Shown here: positions 1 through 12,788 of the stretch, piece by piece | Position numbering within the stretch: position 1 is the first letter of the stretch | Layout of the letters: each line of letters begins with the position of its first letter | Assembly: GCA_038501625.1 (NCBI GenBank) | Contig: JAZAYU010000359.1 | Coordinates: 62,001 to 126,000, forward strand | Direction of reading: 5' to 3' | Length of the DNA: 64,000 nt | From: Corbicula japonica | Lineage: Eukaryota > Mollusca > Bivalvia > Venerida > Cyrenidae | The notes under the pieces: model-generated | Database searches by the model: none | What the model was told of the DNA's origin: nothing | The model's input: only the letters and a program-made list of their open reading frames with translations | Made by a program: the position numbers and the translations under genes

Positions 1-2834
1 TTTTATGACCTTAAAACGCGATATTGAAGAGATCTAGAAAAAAGTACGAACAACGCAACATAATTTTATTTCTTGCGTCGGAAATTCAAAAATGAAAAAC
101 GAAATAAAATGTTGCAAGGGTTTATTTTACTCATAGGAAAAAACATCAACTGCCCTTTGAAAAATAATGTTTTCAGAAATTTTAACATTCATCATTAAAT
201 ATGACCTACAATCAAACGCCGACAATAATATCAGATGTCTGAATATTAGGCGGTAAAAACCACATGATTTGTTCGAAAAACACGTTGTTCGCTCGCCGCA
301 TATATCATAAGCATATGACGTAAAATACATATGACGTACAAATGAAACGTTAACAATAAGCCAGACGTGTGCAATTAAAAAGACATGATTTGCACGAGAT
401 GCACGCTTCTTGCGCGAAGCACGTGAAGGGTTTCGTCGTGGGTGGTATTTGAGTTCTGTTTTAGTTTAGGTCTTTGAACGATTCGCATGAATGGCACGAT
501 GCTTGCGATCAGAATTATGCATTTATCGGTCACAGATAGAATATTGCTTTCAACATTCAATTATTTAACAAATATCACAGAAATTTAAACAACTGTTTTC
601 AAACTAAACGTTTCAAATTTAGATTTTGTCGAATCCTATCTGCACTTAAAAAGGCTTTCAATTATCAATAATTAAAAATTATGTACGATCTTTTACATTA
701 GATTTCACTGGCGGTCATCTTTGACCTGTAGATAGTTGTTATTTATTACTGATCTTGTTGTTTATTTTTAGTTTCAAAATTAGTGTACGGCACACGAAAA
801 ATACAACATTTAATTACATTTAATTTCAATGTGGTCCAATATTTATTACAAGTTGCCTTTCGTCTAAATATAATTATTCAGCAATAGCAAGTTTCGAAAA
901 AAATGACCTCCCTTTGAATTATCAACAGTTGGCACTTTTCCGTTACTGAAGAAGAGGTTATCTCCCGTGGACGTTGTACGATTATTTGTTGTTGTTTTTT
1001 TTGTTTTTGTTTATACTGAACAAATATAAAAAGTAACTCAATAAAGCTTAGTTATTTTGTACATTTACATATTAAGCGTAATTGTATGAAATATTTGTTT
1101 CGAAAGTTTCAGTTTCTAAACAAACTACTTTTAGAATACGCTCGGGACGCTCTTAGGGTAACACCGCCGGAGCTAAATAGTTTAGCACCTAAATGATTAA
1201 GATGTTTCGCTTTTTTTTCTCAATAATGTAAAATCTTCACAAGACAATTAAGTTTACAGTGTTGTTAGAAATACAATGGTAAATACACTCTTAGGCATGA
1301 TTATCGTGCAGACAATGTTCTTTAAACACTTTAGTCCTGGCGTCAGCTCGAGTCATGTATACGCACGTGTGGTTAAGAACAAGAATTAATGTGTTTAATA
1401 TTAACTATACGCAAAAAATATATATCAAATATATTGGCTTAAAATCAGAATGTTCTCTTTACGCATTTATATAATAAATATGCACAATTATTATTATTGA
1501 ATCGTTTTAAGACTTTGTTTCTTGATCTCTACCGTCTCATCAGGATACACAATGATCGCTATAAATTCATTATGTCATTTTTACAAAGTAGAAAACAGTG
1601 TAAATCCAGATCAAATAGCAAGGATGTGCCCGCTGATCTGATTCTAGACTTGTTGCACACGCGGTAAAGCTCGTATATATGGACGCGGTTAAGCCCGTAT
1701 ATATGAAGGAAAAGGATCAAAAACATCCCTCTACCCACCTCCGACTTCCCTCTCCATAAAACGCCGCACTACTAAAAGCTACGATTTCTTCACTATATTT
1801 GTACAGCTTACTTTAAATGTTTGAATATATAGGTTTTTGTGTTGTTTGTTTGTTTTCCTAACAGCAATATATTAAGAACAGTTTATGTTGCATGACACAA
1901 TTTTGAAATCTCAGCTTTAAGCTGTGTTTCATGCCGCAAAACATAAATTATACTCATAAATTTTATATCCTGTAAGACAAAAACAAGCCCGTATTTCTCA
2001 TTAAAACTGACTTGTTCAAATCTTCTTTCAATAAAATACAATCTATTTTTTTTTAAATAAAACATTTCGAACACTATTTAAATGATTTAAAAACAATATC
2101 AAAGTCTGAATTGTTTTAAATTAGACATTAACATTTGACAAAGATTTTAAGTCTGCCAGACTGATACTGATAACTGTCGTTGTCACTTAAAACGGATGTG
2201 CATAGATAAGGTTACGTAACATAGCGTAACCAATCATAAAAGTCCCTTCTGTTAAAAGGACATCAGACGTGGTAAATCTCACGATATCTCGCCATTTATT
2301 TACAAGTTTACAAGTTTATTTCTATACTCCCTACATGAATACATGTAAACATGAGGCGAAAACATACATCATACATTTATACGAGGCTCATAGTTGCGAA
2401 AAAAGTAATAGAGGAACTGCGAGATGTGGTAATTTATTGGAACTGCGAGATGTTATAATATTAGACAAGAAACTGATTTAAATCCATAATAGTTTGCGTA
2501 ATATTGCCCAACCATCCATAAAATTCACCGATAATATATTTTATAAAGTTATTTAAAGGTGACGTGCGAACTATGCACAGTACGTGCATCTTTTTTTTCT
2601 TTCACCACGAGAAGATGAAAAAATGTAGTTTCATTATTGAAATTGTTTTGTCCGAATAAATTGCGGTGAAAAAGTTGTAACATTCATTTCCGAATTTTGT
2701 TTATATTTATTTCTACAAATCAGTTCTAACGCATTTTTGAATAATTTACTTAGTATGTGAATTAATTATCTAAATTTATTAATTTATCTCAATCATTTAA
2801 TCGGTAAGTGTCTATGAAAAGCATTTACAAATTA
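1..2834. other. gene-free AT-rich DNA
   Basis: No reading frame here resembles a protein family; all open frames are under 80 codons and AT-rich. One degraded copy of the GATCAG-rich dispersed repeat lies near 1590-1695. A segment at about 2195-2275 (AACGGATGTG, then TAACCAATCATAAAAGTCCC) recurs in the same orientation near 5988-6070, so it is a further short dispersed repeat. No promoter or RNA gene could be supported. Confidence 0.6.
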
Positions 2835-2837
2835 TAT

Positions 2838-3035
2838 GTCAGCGTGAAAGCGTGCAATCGAGAAAATATTAATGCGCATGCCCAGCGTGAAACCGTGCAA
2901 TCAAGAAAATATCAATGCGCATGCCCAGCGTGAAACCGTGCAATCGAGAAAATATCAATGCGCATGCCTAGCGTGAAGCGTGTAATCGAGAAAATATCAA
3001 TGCGCATGCCTAACGAGTAATCGAGAAAATTAAAA
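2838..3035. repeat. 43-bp minisatellite
   Basis: Between four and five head-to-tail copies of a unit of roughly 43 bp, recognisable by GCGTGAAACCGTGCAATCGA followed by GAAAATATCAATGCGCATGC. The last copies are shortened. The unit is GC-richer than its surroundings. The open frame read from the - strand through it is a by-product of repetition (the same peptide recurs), not a gene. Confidence 0.9.
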
Positions 3036-3049
3036 TAGGCATGCGCTAC

Positions 3050-6000
3050 TAGCATATAGAAAATATTATAGAAAATATTTATTTGGTAGCGCTCTGAATT
3101 GATGATTTCAACGGAAATGTAATGCATTCATGGGTGTCATGTAGCATAGCTGATTTTGTTACAAATATAAACAATCGATTTAGATCAATCAGATTTTTTA
3201 AAGATTGAAAAGTTTGTGTAAGGTCTGTTTTTGCTGCTTATCCTTCTTAATACATGCATGCAGAGTAGACTCGACTTGAATTCTTGAAATGCATTGATTA
3301 AAATGGCGAAGATCAACACCTGGGTCTACTGTGGTCATAGATATTGCTTTAACTATCAGCCAAATTTTTACTGATTTAATTGGTGATATCAAATTATTTG
3401 GAGCAACTAAGCACATTTAACAACAGGAAAGTGAAAATTCTGTTTTTATGCTAAAGAGATTTTGAGAATATCCCGATTCTTAAAGTACAAAACAAAGGTT
3501 TGGTCTTAACAATGTTGTCTAGATTCCTGGTCTTAAGCAATCGGCATTTTTATTAAATCTGTATTGCATCCATTAAAACCTGTCGAATATGGCACATGTT
3601 CGATATATATTTACATCCGCAATCGTTTATCTTTTCTCTCTGTTTTCCTATGATCGTGAAGCCTCGTGCAATGAATTGTATTTTACCCGAGCTTCTCCAA
3701 TGTTTACTTGTCCCTGTTTAGTAAGAAAAGAAATACTGAAATAAAATAAATATTTTATAGCTTTAAAATTCACTTCCTATATATGTATTACTATATAAAT
3801 AATTTTGTTGATATCGAGCGCATAGAATGTCTAAAACAAAACGACACAAATTATTAAATTAAGCCAGAATACGTGTATGCTGGACATTAATAAATTATCG
3901 AACAATCGAGTTGTCTTCTTCACACTTTTTTGGGGAATAATGTTACTGACGCTAGAATGCGATAATTATGGATAGTAGATTCATGTTTGAAAAATTAACT
4001 ATCTCTAACACTGTAGTTGTGGTCTTTTCGTTTAAGAATAATATTAATTTGTTCTTTAAGTTTAACTAAAATTAAGCTATTCAGTACCGATAATTAAAAA
4101 AATATATTGTAAATTTATTGTCAAAGGATAGGAATATTCTCTTCACACTTGAAATATAATAGTAAAATAATACACCCTTTTTATTTTATCAAAACAATAT
4201 TTAAAAAAAAAACATACAAAAACGCGACAGTATCACCTAGGAGAAGAATCTGTAAAACTGACTTAGTGTTCACCACAATTTTTCATCCACTAACTAAGCC
4301 AGAATTGATACATTTTAAGTTTTAAACACAATATTTTCCAATTTATTTAATTACTAATATCTTTGATAAGTATTGGAATACAAAACTTCACATACATTCA
4401 TAAAATTAATTGATCCGATATCGTGGGACTACCGGGGCCATACGATGGTATACATGACACGTGTCTAAATACGTCCTGCTTCCCGCGGCTGTAGAGTGCG
4501 CGTCATATATCACAAGTCGTTTGATCATCGGATGCACTAATTAAATCAGTTATTGGGGAACAGGGGCCAGTATATCATGTAATACTAGAGCGTGGCCGGC
4601 AGAGGTCCCAGATAGGTAGCGGCATAGATCACACGCTTATCTACGAACCAGTAAAACAGAACAGCGACAAGTACCTTGCGCTTTTAGGGACATTATTTGT
4701 CTTGATTAGAGCATATCTAAACAATATGCGTTCTCTACATCTCTACTTTGTGGCTGCGCGCGAAGGATTAATTTCTGAAATGCATATTCTTAATACGCCA
4801 TTTTTACTAAAACAATAAAGAGACTGTTAGAGTTCTGTATCGTCGACATTTAAACCTGATTTAGGATAGCAACACACTTAGATATTTGTGTAAAATTCGC
4901 CTATATGCTAAGCGCAGAATTATTAATATTCTAGTCTATATACTTTTTTCTATAGGCGGATGCAAAGGGTGAAGTGATTGGGTTCCCCTATATTTAATAG
5001 GCATATCTGAGTTTGTTTTTTAAAATGTATTCTAAATATTCTACGCAGTTCGCTGTATAATAAGCCAAGACGGACATGATGTTTTACTTTACAAAATGAA
5101 AATAGTGTATTATTTTTGTTACTCAACCCCAAAACAACCGCTTTAGCGAAAGCAGGAACTAAGAACCATCCCCGCAAGGTTATAGTGACGACACGGTTTT
5201 AGTTAATTTTCGCATGATCATCATGCATTAACGCTAAATAAAACTGTAAGTTAAATATAATTTGATCGTACATCTACATTTTATTGCATGTCCAATTAAA
5301 AATGGTTGCACTATTATCCGCCGAAATGGCTACATGGAATATATGGTTCCGTAGCAATGATTTATAGATATTAAATCGTCATAATCGGACAACTAGTGTT
5401 TTGGAAAAATTGGAATCGGGCACATGTGTCTACACATGTGGCACTAAATTGGGCATGCACAACTCGTGCAAACATTATGCGAATCAGTATTATGTCCCCC
5501 GTTAATACTATTAGCCTGTAAATATTACGTGCTTGTCAAAAGACGTTATTAAAAAGTTTCGAACGCCAATCGAATAAGGCAGCAGCATCGGAGTTGATAT
5601 TAGTGTTTGCAAATATTATGTGGAAACGGAAAAAACATCTTATACTAGCAAAGCTACGGGCACAGGATAACGTTATTGTCACATTTACTATGTTATACTA
5701 TACGCGACAGATTCCCCTTAGATTTTGCGTACCGTAAAATGCGCACCCGAATTTTAATGAATTAATTCAACCAATATTCTCGTGTAAATTGTATCATTTA
5801 ATCATTAAACTATTATCTTTATATTCAGAATAACATATTTAGTAAATTTAGTACAACATTTACAAAAGTAAGTATTTATTTGTCAGTTTATTTTTAAAAT
5901 AATATCTATGTGCGAATTGATACAGATTTGACATAATTCCGCATTTGTTAAAATTGCGATACTTAATCACCGGGTACCCTTTATTAAACGGATGTGCTTT

Positions 6001-7380
6001 AATAAGAAGAAATACTAATATTATGTAACCAGTCATAAAAGTCCCTTCAGTTGAAAAACATCAAACGTACTTTGCCTAAATCTTGTAAGTTCTCGCACAC
6101 ATTTCGTAATATGAGAGACCGATTATTTTTTAATATTAATTAATAGACATAAACCTATACTAACCAATGTGCCTTACTGTTGTTGAAATCAGAAAATAGG
6201 GCCCTCAAACGCAAAGAATAATATACTTGATTGCGAATGGTACAAATATAAGTGTTGTGTGTAAATGCATTTTTGTCATCAACATTTATGCACCATATCT
6301 TTCTTTGATTTACGCAGAAGAAATTTTGTTAGGTTAATGAATTATTTTTCTCGCTAATTTATGATCAGTGAAATTATTCGAGAAAAACAGTCGTGGGAAC
6401 AATAAAATAAAAATAAGAAAGTGGCATGGAAGCTGGAAACTCCTATATTAACATTGTTTATATATTTTTCATGATGCAATTGCCGCTAATAATGACTCGC
6501 GAACACAAATATATTAAGGTATGAAATTTTAAGTATACAAATAAAATTATGTTTTAAGAAATCGGGTATTAGTTGTTGGTATATGTATGCCGTAAGAAAA
6601 AAATACGATTGGAAATTGAACTACGAAGTTTCTATACATTAAAGAATAATCGTCCACGGTAAGAATAACATGGGTCGATCCGTATCTAAAACAATGCTGA
6701 TTTTTCAAAGGATTCAAATGATATTTATTCATATTGAGAATAGTAAATTCAATTACTTTTCTCTGATAACTTGTTATTGAATAAATGCAACAGCGCTTTA
6801 CCGTTTAAATATATGCTTAAAAGTGACTAAGGTAATAATCAGAGTGATAGATAATTTTAATTGATTTTTCTGCGGGCGGGTAAGCGAATGATGCCCCGCC
6901 CCTTTCTCGTTTCACGCGTATTTGATTGGCTGCACGTTTTTGTGCGCGTTAATCGTGAAACGAGATTCGGGAATCGGTAAACGGTTAACGTTCGGGAAAG
7001 CTAATCGTGAACCATGAACTGCGCGGAAGCATCTCGCAGGCTGTAATTATACAAAATAAATTAAAGTATTTGTATTTATCGTACATGTATATATTGACTG
7101 AACATTTATATATTGATTAATGATCGTTCGTGTATATACTGAAGTATACTTATTTATTGTATTATATTGATTGAACATGTTTACACAACTTTAATTTTAA
7201 AATATCTGTATAATTTATATACATACATTTACCAATAAAATTATAGGTAAATATATTAATAGATGATATAAAACATCTTGGATTTTGATCAATTTCTTTA
7301 AGATTGCATAAACTATGCAAAAAATATGTGATATACCTGTGCCAGAAGTTGATTCTAATATAAAGTTGGAAACAGTGTTC
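3050..7380. other. gene-free AT-rich DNA
   Basis: No coding frame with family resemblance. A GC-richer patch at about 6870-7025 contains an inverted pair, CTCGTTTCACG near 6906 and CGTGAAACGAG near 6954, a possible remnant of a small TIR element. A small perfect hairpin (CACATGTG..CACATGTG) lies near 5423-5440. Nothing else is evident. Confidence 0.5.
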
Positions 7381-7384
7381 TTAA

Positions 7385-8091
7385 GGGCTAACCACACTCC
7401 TCCCAAGCACGTTCATTGATAAAAATAAAATTATCAAAACCTCAATAATCGCAAAATGCCGTTCAATGAAACTTTGCACAAATGAATGTTACTGATGTAT
7501 CTTTATTTTGCGTACAGTGAGACACTTTAGGTAAATTTTTAAAAAAGCTAAACCTAAAAACTCCTTAAAACTCTATTTACATAAATTCGCAAATACTAAG
7601 CGATTCAAAACTTAATTTTTAATTTCAACGTGAGTGCAATAATACTGACACTGACAACAAATTGTTGTGTACTTCGTAAAAACACTTTCAACTACTTCAA
7701 ATAAGTGATTGTCATCCGTTTGCGCGACCAGAAAGCGACCAGGAAATTGAAGGTCAAACACACTTTTATTAATATCTCGTAAAGTTTACATATGTAAGTC
7801 AAGAGGACGCAATAAATTGTTTTCAGTATCATATAACTCATGTGGACATTTAAAATGCTGTTTTATGTTGTTTAGTTTTTGTTAGTTTAGGTAAATAGAA
7901 ATTTAGGGAATTTTTCGACCTCGCCATTTTTCTTTACTTTTCTAACGTGTCTTACAATCTGCAAAATAAAGATACATTAATAACATACATTTGTGCAATG
8001 TTTCATTTAACGGCATTTTGCCGTTATTGACATTTTGGTAATTTTCTATTGATGAACGTGATTGGGGGGGGGGGGGGAGTGTGGAAAGCCC
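7385..8091. mobile_element. TTAA-flanked TIR element, copy 1
   Basis: A non-coding 707-bp element bounded by TTAA at 7381-7384 and 8092-8095. The ends are inverted: GGGCTAACCACACTCCTCCC on the left pairs with GGAGTGTGGAAAGCCC on the right. Long stretches of the two halves are also complementary (for example CAAAATGCCGTTCAATGAAA against TTTCATTTAACGGCATTTTG), so the whole element can fold back. TTAA duplications are typical of piggyBac and Kolobok elements; no transposase is present, so this is a MITE. A run of 14 G lies near the right end (8064-8077). Confidence 0.85.
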
Positions 8092-8173
8092 TTAAGACGC
8101 TAACTGGTCCCTAAAATAAGTTATAGTAAGCATTTATTAGGTGAAGGTTTAACACAAAAAAAAGAAACCTTAA

Positions 8174-8861
8174 GGCATCGCCACACTCCTCCCAATTCTA
8201 TTCATCGATAAAACAAAAATCATCAAATCTCAGTAATGACAAAATGCCATTCAATGAAATTTTGCACAAATGAAGGTTACTAATGTATCTTTATTTTGCA
8301 TACAGCAAGACAACTTAGAAAAGTAAAGAAACAAAGCTAGACCTAAAAATTCCTTGAATTCTATTTACATAAATTCGCAAAAACTAGGCGATGCAGAACA
8401 TAACTTTAAATTCCTCGTGAACGCAATGATACTGGCAGGAAAATGTTGTGTACTTTGTAAAAAACTTTCAACTATTAAAAGAGAAATCAGTGATTGTCAT
8501 CCGTTTACGCGACCAGGAAATTGAATGTCAATCACACTTTTATTAATATCTCGTAAAGTTTACATAAGTAAATCATGAGGACACAATAAATTGTTGTCAG
8601 TATCATATTACTCATGTAGGCATTTAAATTGATGTTTTGTGTTCTTTAGTTTTTGTGAATTTATGTAAAAAGAAGTTGAGGGAATTTTTAGATCCTGCTA
8701 TTTTTCTTTACTTTTCTAATATGTCTTACAATCTGTAAAATAAAGAAACATTAATAACATACACTTTTGCAAAGTTTCATTTAACAGCATTTTGCCGTTA
8801 CTGAGATTTTGATAATTTTCTTTTTATCGACGAATAGAATTGGGAGGAGTGTGGCAGGCCC
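8174..8861. mobile_element. TTAA-flanked TIR element, copy 2
   Basis: Second member of the family seen at 7385-8091, in the same orientation and only about 75 bp away. TTAA is present at 8170-8173 and 8862-8865. The ends read GGCATCGCCACACTCCTCCC and, inverted, GGGAGGAGTGTGGCAGGCC. Internal sequence matches copy 1 along most of its length with scattered substitutions, so the two are independent insertions or an old duplication. Non-coding. Confidence 0.85.
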
Positions 8862-9009
8862 TTAAGATAATAGAGCCAAGATAAGTGACTGGTATTTTTA
8901 ATTGCAAAATCTTTTCTCGATAAACACTAACTAACTTAGTGTTTGTCTCAAATTTACCTTTAAGTTATTACTGCCAGTTAATCAGTTGACATGATCACAT
9001 TGTAAACCC

Positions 9010-9590
9010 AAATCGCAGTTAAAACTCATATCCAAGTGAAAAGCCAGATTTCAATGTAGAACCAGATTCCAATGTAGATCCAGATCACAGTGTAGATCCA
9101 GGTCACAGTGTAGACCCAGATGATGGTATAGAGCGAGACCACAGTATAGACTCATATCTCACTGTAAATATAAATCAAAGTGTAGACCCAAAGCCCACAT
9201 TCCATTATAGACCCAGATCGGTGTAGATCTAGATCTAGATCGCAGTGTAAACTTATATTCCAGAGAAGACACATCGCCAAGTATAGACCCTAGAATCCTA
9301 TCTAAGTGATAGTGAAAGAAACAGTGTAGATCAGATAACTCAGTAGACCCAGATCTTAGAGTTAACTCATATCACGGTATAGACCGAAATCCCAGTGAAG
9401 ACCAGACTCCAGTGTAAATCTAGATAGCAGTGTAGAAAAAGATCTTAGTGTAGACCAAGATTAGTATAGAGTCAGATTTTAGATACAAGTGTAGGCTATG
9501 ATCTTAGTAACTCTGTACACTATTAGTATAGATCCAGATCTCTGTGTATACCAAGATCACATTGTAGACCTCGAAGTGTAGACTAGTGTG
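9010..9590. repeat. degenerate CAGTGTAGACCCAGAT tandem array
   Basis: About 25 imperfect copies of a short unit of roughly 18-24 bp built on CAGTGTAGACCCAGATC. Unit length and sequence drift widely, pointing to an old minisatellite. No coding signal. Confidence 0.8.
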
Positions 9591-9834
9591 TGGAATTTCC
9601 GACACTTGTGTTCTGCATCAGTTGGCAGAATGTTCTCAGACCATCTTGGTCTCTAAAATGTATAGGAGTAGACGAATATGTGAGACTATATGCCATATGT
9701 GTTCTTAACCAAGTAACAGAATAGTCTCAGGGACTCTATTGAGTCCAGGTCACTGAAATAAAAATTTGTATAACAATATGTATGAAAGCATGACACTAGA
9801 CATCCATACTAACATTTCCTCTCTACATTTTACA

Positions 9835-9880
9835 TGTGTGGGGAGGCTTTGTTTTCTCGGTGTGGCGATTCCTAGTTTTT
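9835..9880 (+). repeat. fragment of dispersed repeat R1
   Basis: The segment GTGTGGGGAGGCTTTG followed by GTGTGGCGATTCCTAG matches the 3' end of the longer copies at 10,850-11,150, 31,105-31,395 and 41,560-41,800. Only this end is preserved. Confidence 0.6.
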
Positions 9881-10314
9881 CTAGTTCAAATATACATTGT
9901 CAAGTGTAGATCACTCATGTTTCACATTAGATCCAGATAGTAGAATGTTCTTACTGAAACATAGAGGAGTAGATCAGTCATGTTATCACGAGAGATCAGG
10001 CAAGTAGAATTATATTCTCACTGAAACACATGTTTTACTGTTAGTTTCTGGATATCAAACAACGTGATAGTTTTTTTTTTCTCTTCTTTACTTACGCGGA
10101 GCCAGGCTTCCAGTATCGTTTTAAGATACCAGTGTATAGAAGAAAATCATTATGCATTAACACACAAGTCAACCGACAGCAATGGGATTTGGTTCCTAGT
10201 ATTTGTAAGTGCAAGTAGGTTGATGGAACCTTGCGTTATCACGCCGGTCAACTGGCATCCGCGGGTCCAGCATTCCAGTATCAGTCCTTAGGTAAAAGAG
10301 GGTAGATGGATAAA

Positions 10315-10486
10315 ACCATGCATAACACATCGGTCTTCTCTTCACAGTATGCTACACACCATGGATAACACTTCGGTCTTCTCTTCGCAGTATGCTTCAC
10401 ACCATGCATAACACATCGGTCTTCTCATCACAGAATGCTACACACCATGCATAACACATCGGTCTTTTCTTCACAGTAGGCTACAA
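10315..10486. repeat. 43-bp tandem repeat, four copies
   Basis: Four consecutive copies of a 43-bp unit containing CCATGCATAACACATCGGTC and TTCTCTTCACAGTATGC, with a few substitutions. It lies in gene-free DNA. Confidence 0.9.
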
Positions 10487-10849
10487 AATGAGTCTAAAGA
10501 TTTTGCTTCTCTGCACCTACTGATTCCTAAATTGATCATTCTAGTGTATTTCTTTCTTCTCATGACACCAACATTAATCATAGTATGATTGTTCCTCTTC
10601 ACTTTGAGACAAATAAATGGATACAATATGATGCATGACTCTATTCACCACCAGACACTTAAATAAATTCAGAGTATGTTGTGTTTTTTTACCTAGTGAC
10701 AACAAACGAATCATATTGTGGTGCTTCGTTTTACTTCAAGCCTTGTTAATATAGCAGAATACGCTGCTTCATTTTACCTCACGCCATCCAATTGAGCCAG
10801 AATATGGTGCTTCTTTTAGCCTCATGTCACCTATATGAATCAGACTAAA

Positions 10850-11150
10850 GCATATGGATTTCTTTACAATTTGTACTTGTTTTGTGATACGAGAACATGT
10901 TGGGGCAAGTGTGAGGTTGGTGAACCCTAGAACCTGGTTTAAACCCCCAGTTGCAATTTGTTTTGCCACTGACCGAACCAAGGCGGTATCCCCAAAGGTT
11001 CTCTTGTTTATTAATTGTTTGTGGCGTCCTATTTTAATTAACATACATATATAAAACATGCGCTCTCTCTCTCTCTCTTCCTCTCTTCTTTTTCGCTGCG
11101 TGGGCAGACTGTGTTTTTTGAGTGTGGCGATTCCTGATATGCATATGTTG
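10850..11150 (+). repeat. dispersed repeat R1, copy 1
   Basis: A segment of about 300 bp shared with 31,105-31,395 (same strand) and 41,560-41,800 (opposite strand). Landmarks in order are GTGAGGTTGGTGAACCCTAG, CCTGGTTTAAACCCCCAGT, a TC-rich tract (11,061-11,090), GCGTGGGCAGACTG and GTGTGGCGATTCCTGATATG. Terminal inverted repeats and an A-rich tail are not obvious, so the class is open (SINE-like or non-autonomous DNA element). The two opposed ORFs here are repeat sequence, not genes. Confidence 0.75.
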
Positions 11151-11154
11151 CTTT

Positions 11155-12230
11155 TTTATCTCACGACAACTAAATGAATACAAATATATTGATTTTCTTT
11201 ATTTAATGACACCTAAATGAATCATAATGTGGTGTTTCGTACCTCATGATACCTAAATCAATCAAAATATAGTATTTCTCTTTATCTCTTGACATCTAAA
11301 TGAATCAGAATATACTGCTTCTCCTTATTTAACGATACCCAACGGAATTAGAATATGGCGTTTCTAATTTACGTCAAGATCATAACGTTACGCTACTAAG
11401 AACACCGACAATGGACAGTCAATTTATAAAGTTATAGTTTATGAACAATTAGACGAAACTTTATATGGACAGAAATTTACGATTAAGATACGTTAGACTA
11501 GTTAATTTTGAGTATAATATGTTTTTATGCAGTATGTATTAACTAGCTACCTCTCATAAGATACCTGCGTTGACATGTTTCCCATAATTATTCAAAGTTA
11601 GAGAATGCATAAGAATGTTTCTGAGATTTTCCCACAATAACTTATGTTTCTACTATTATGTATCCTAGGTACATTGTAACCTCTGCTGGTTCACATTTAA
11701 AGCGTCTTGTTTCCACAAGTACCTTTGTAACTTATAAACATAGATCCTAGATATTTATATGTTAATTATGAGGGTCCTCATACTATCATATTAAAGCACT
11801 CTGCTAGATGGTTGTGTTTTAACGTAACATTAAAATAAAATATTTATGTAGTTAATTATCTTGATTTAGTTCAGATTCTGATATCATAAGTATAAAACAC
11901 GTGCCCGAATAACATGAGGAACATTCAACAGAACACAGGAACGAGAGCCAGTCAAGTCCTACAAGTAGCCCAAATTATCATTATAAGGAATATTCGGTTT
12001 TCTGTAATTTCTCTAGCTACTGGACCTAACAGGAACTGGCTTGTGTTCACAAACACTACAGGTTACAACTTTCATTCGTACTAGATTTTTTGTAAATATT
12101 TTCCGGCTACTGATCCCCTGAAATATTGTTGTGTGGACTGATCATCTGAAGTTGCAATGTTTGCTTTAACTTATTTATTTTTACAACCTAATTTAACTTA
12201 TTTAGGTACAGTCGAACCTCGATAATTGTA
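11155..12230. other. gene-free DNA
   Basis: No ORF or repeat with a recognisable identity. Between about 10,490 and 11,400 the words AATGAATCA and ACCTAAATGAATC recur loosely, a faint sign of old tandem duplication. Confidence 0.45.
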
Positions 12231-12234
12231 GAAC

Positions 12235-12788
12235 ATCGGTAGATAAGGTAGGTAGATGAACAGTACGACAGGGTACATGTAAGAAGATGGACAGTTTGTC
12301 GAGGTAGATGCATGTGGATGAACAGCTTGTCTGGGCAGAAGTAGGTGGAGGAACAATATTCCTCGGCACATGCAGGTGGAAGGGCAGTTTGTCTGGGTAC
12401 ATGTAGGTGGATGGACAGTTTTTATGTGTATATGGAGGCGGATGGGCAGTTTGTCTGGGAAGATGTAGGGAGATGGAAGTTTCTCTTGGTATATGTAGAT
12501 GGATGGGCAGTTTGATTTGGTACATGTGCGCGGATCGGCAGTTTGTTTGGGAAAAGAAAATCGATGGACAGTATGTCTGTATATATGTAGGTGGATGAAC
12601 AGCATGTGTGGGTACATGTAGGTGGATTGGCAGTATGTCTGGTTATATGTAGGTGGATGGGCAGACTGTAACGGTACATGTAGGTGGATTATCAGTATGT
12701 CTGGGTACATGTAGGTGGATAGACAGTTTGTCGGGGTTCATGTAGGTGGATGGTCAGTTTGTCTGGGTACATGTAGGTGGATGAAGAG
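12235..12788. repeat. 31-bp minisatellite, block 1
   Basis: About 18 copies of a 31-bp unit containing TTGTCTGGGTACATGTAGG and TGGATGGGCAG. Because 31 is not a multiple of three, each strand reads through all three frames, and the - strand has few stops in any of them. This produces long artificial frames of Tyr-Pro-Asp-Lys and His-Pro-Pro-Thr-Cys type. Interrupted at its right side by a hAT-like insertion, after which the same array resumes. Confidence 0.95.

Noticed and set aside
10769..11059. Opposed 96- and 66-codon open frames
   Set aside because: Both lie in dispersed repeat R1, whose other copies break the frames.
12198..12710. Long - strand open frame (170 codons) rich in Tyr, Pro, His, Thr and Cys
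   Set aside because: It is the translation of the 31-bp minisatellite; the same peptide recurs in several frames and in blocks 2 and 3. No start context, splice site or domain supports a gene.
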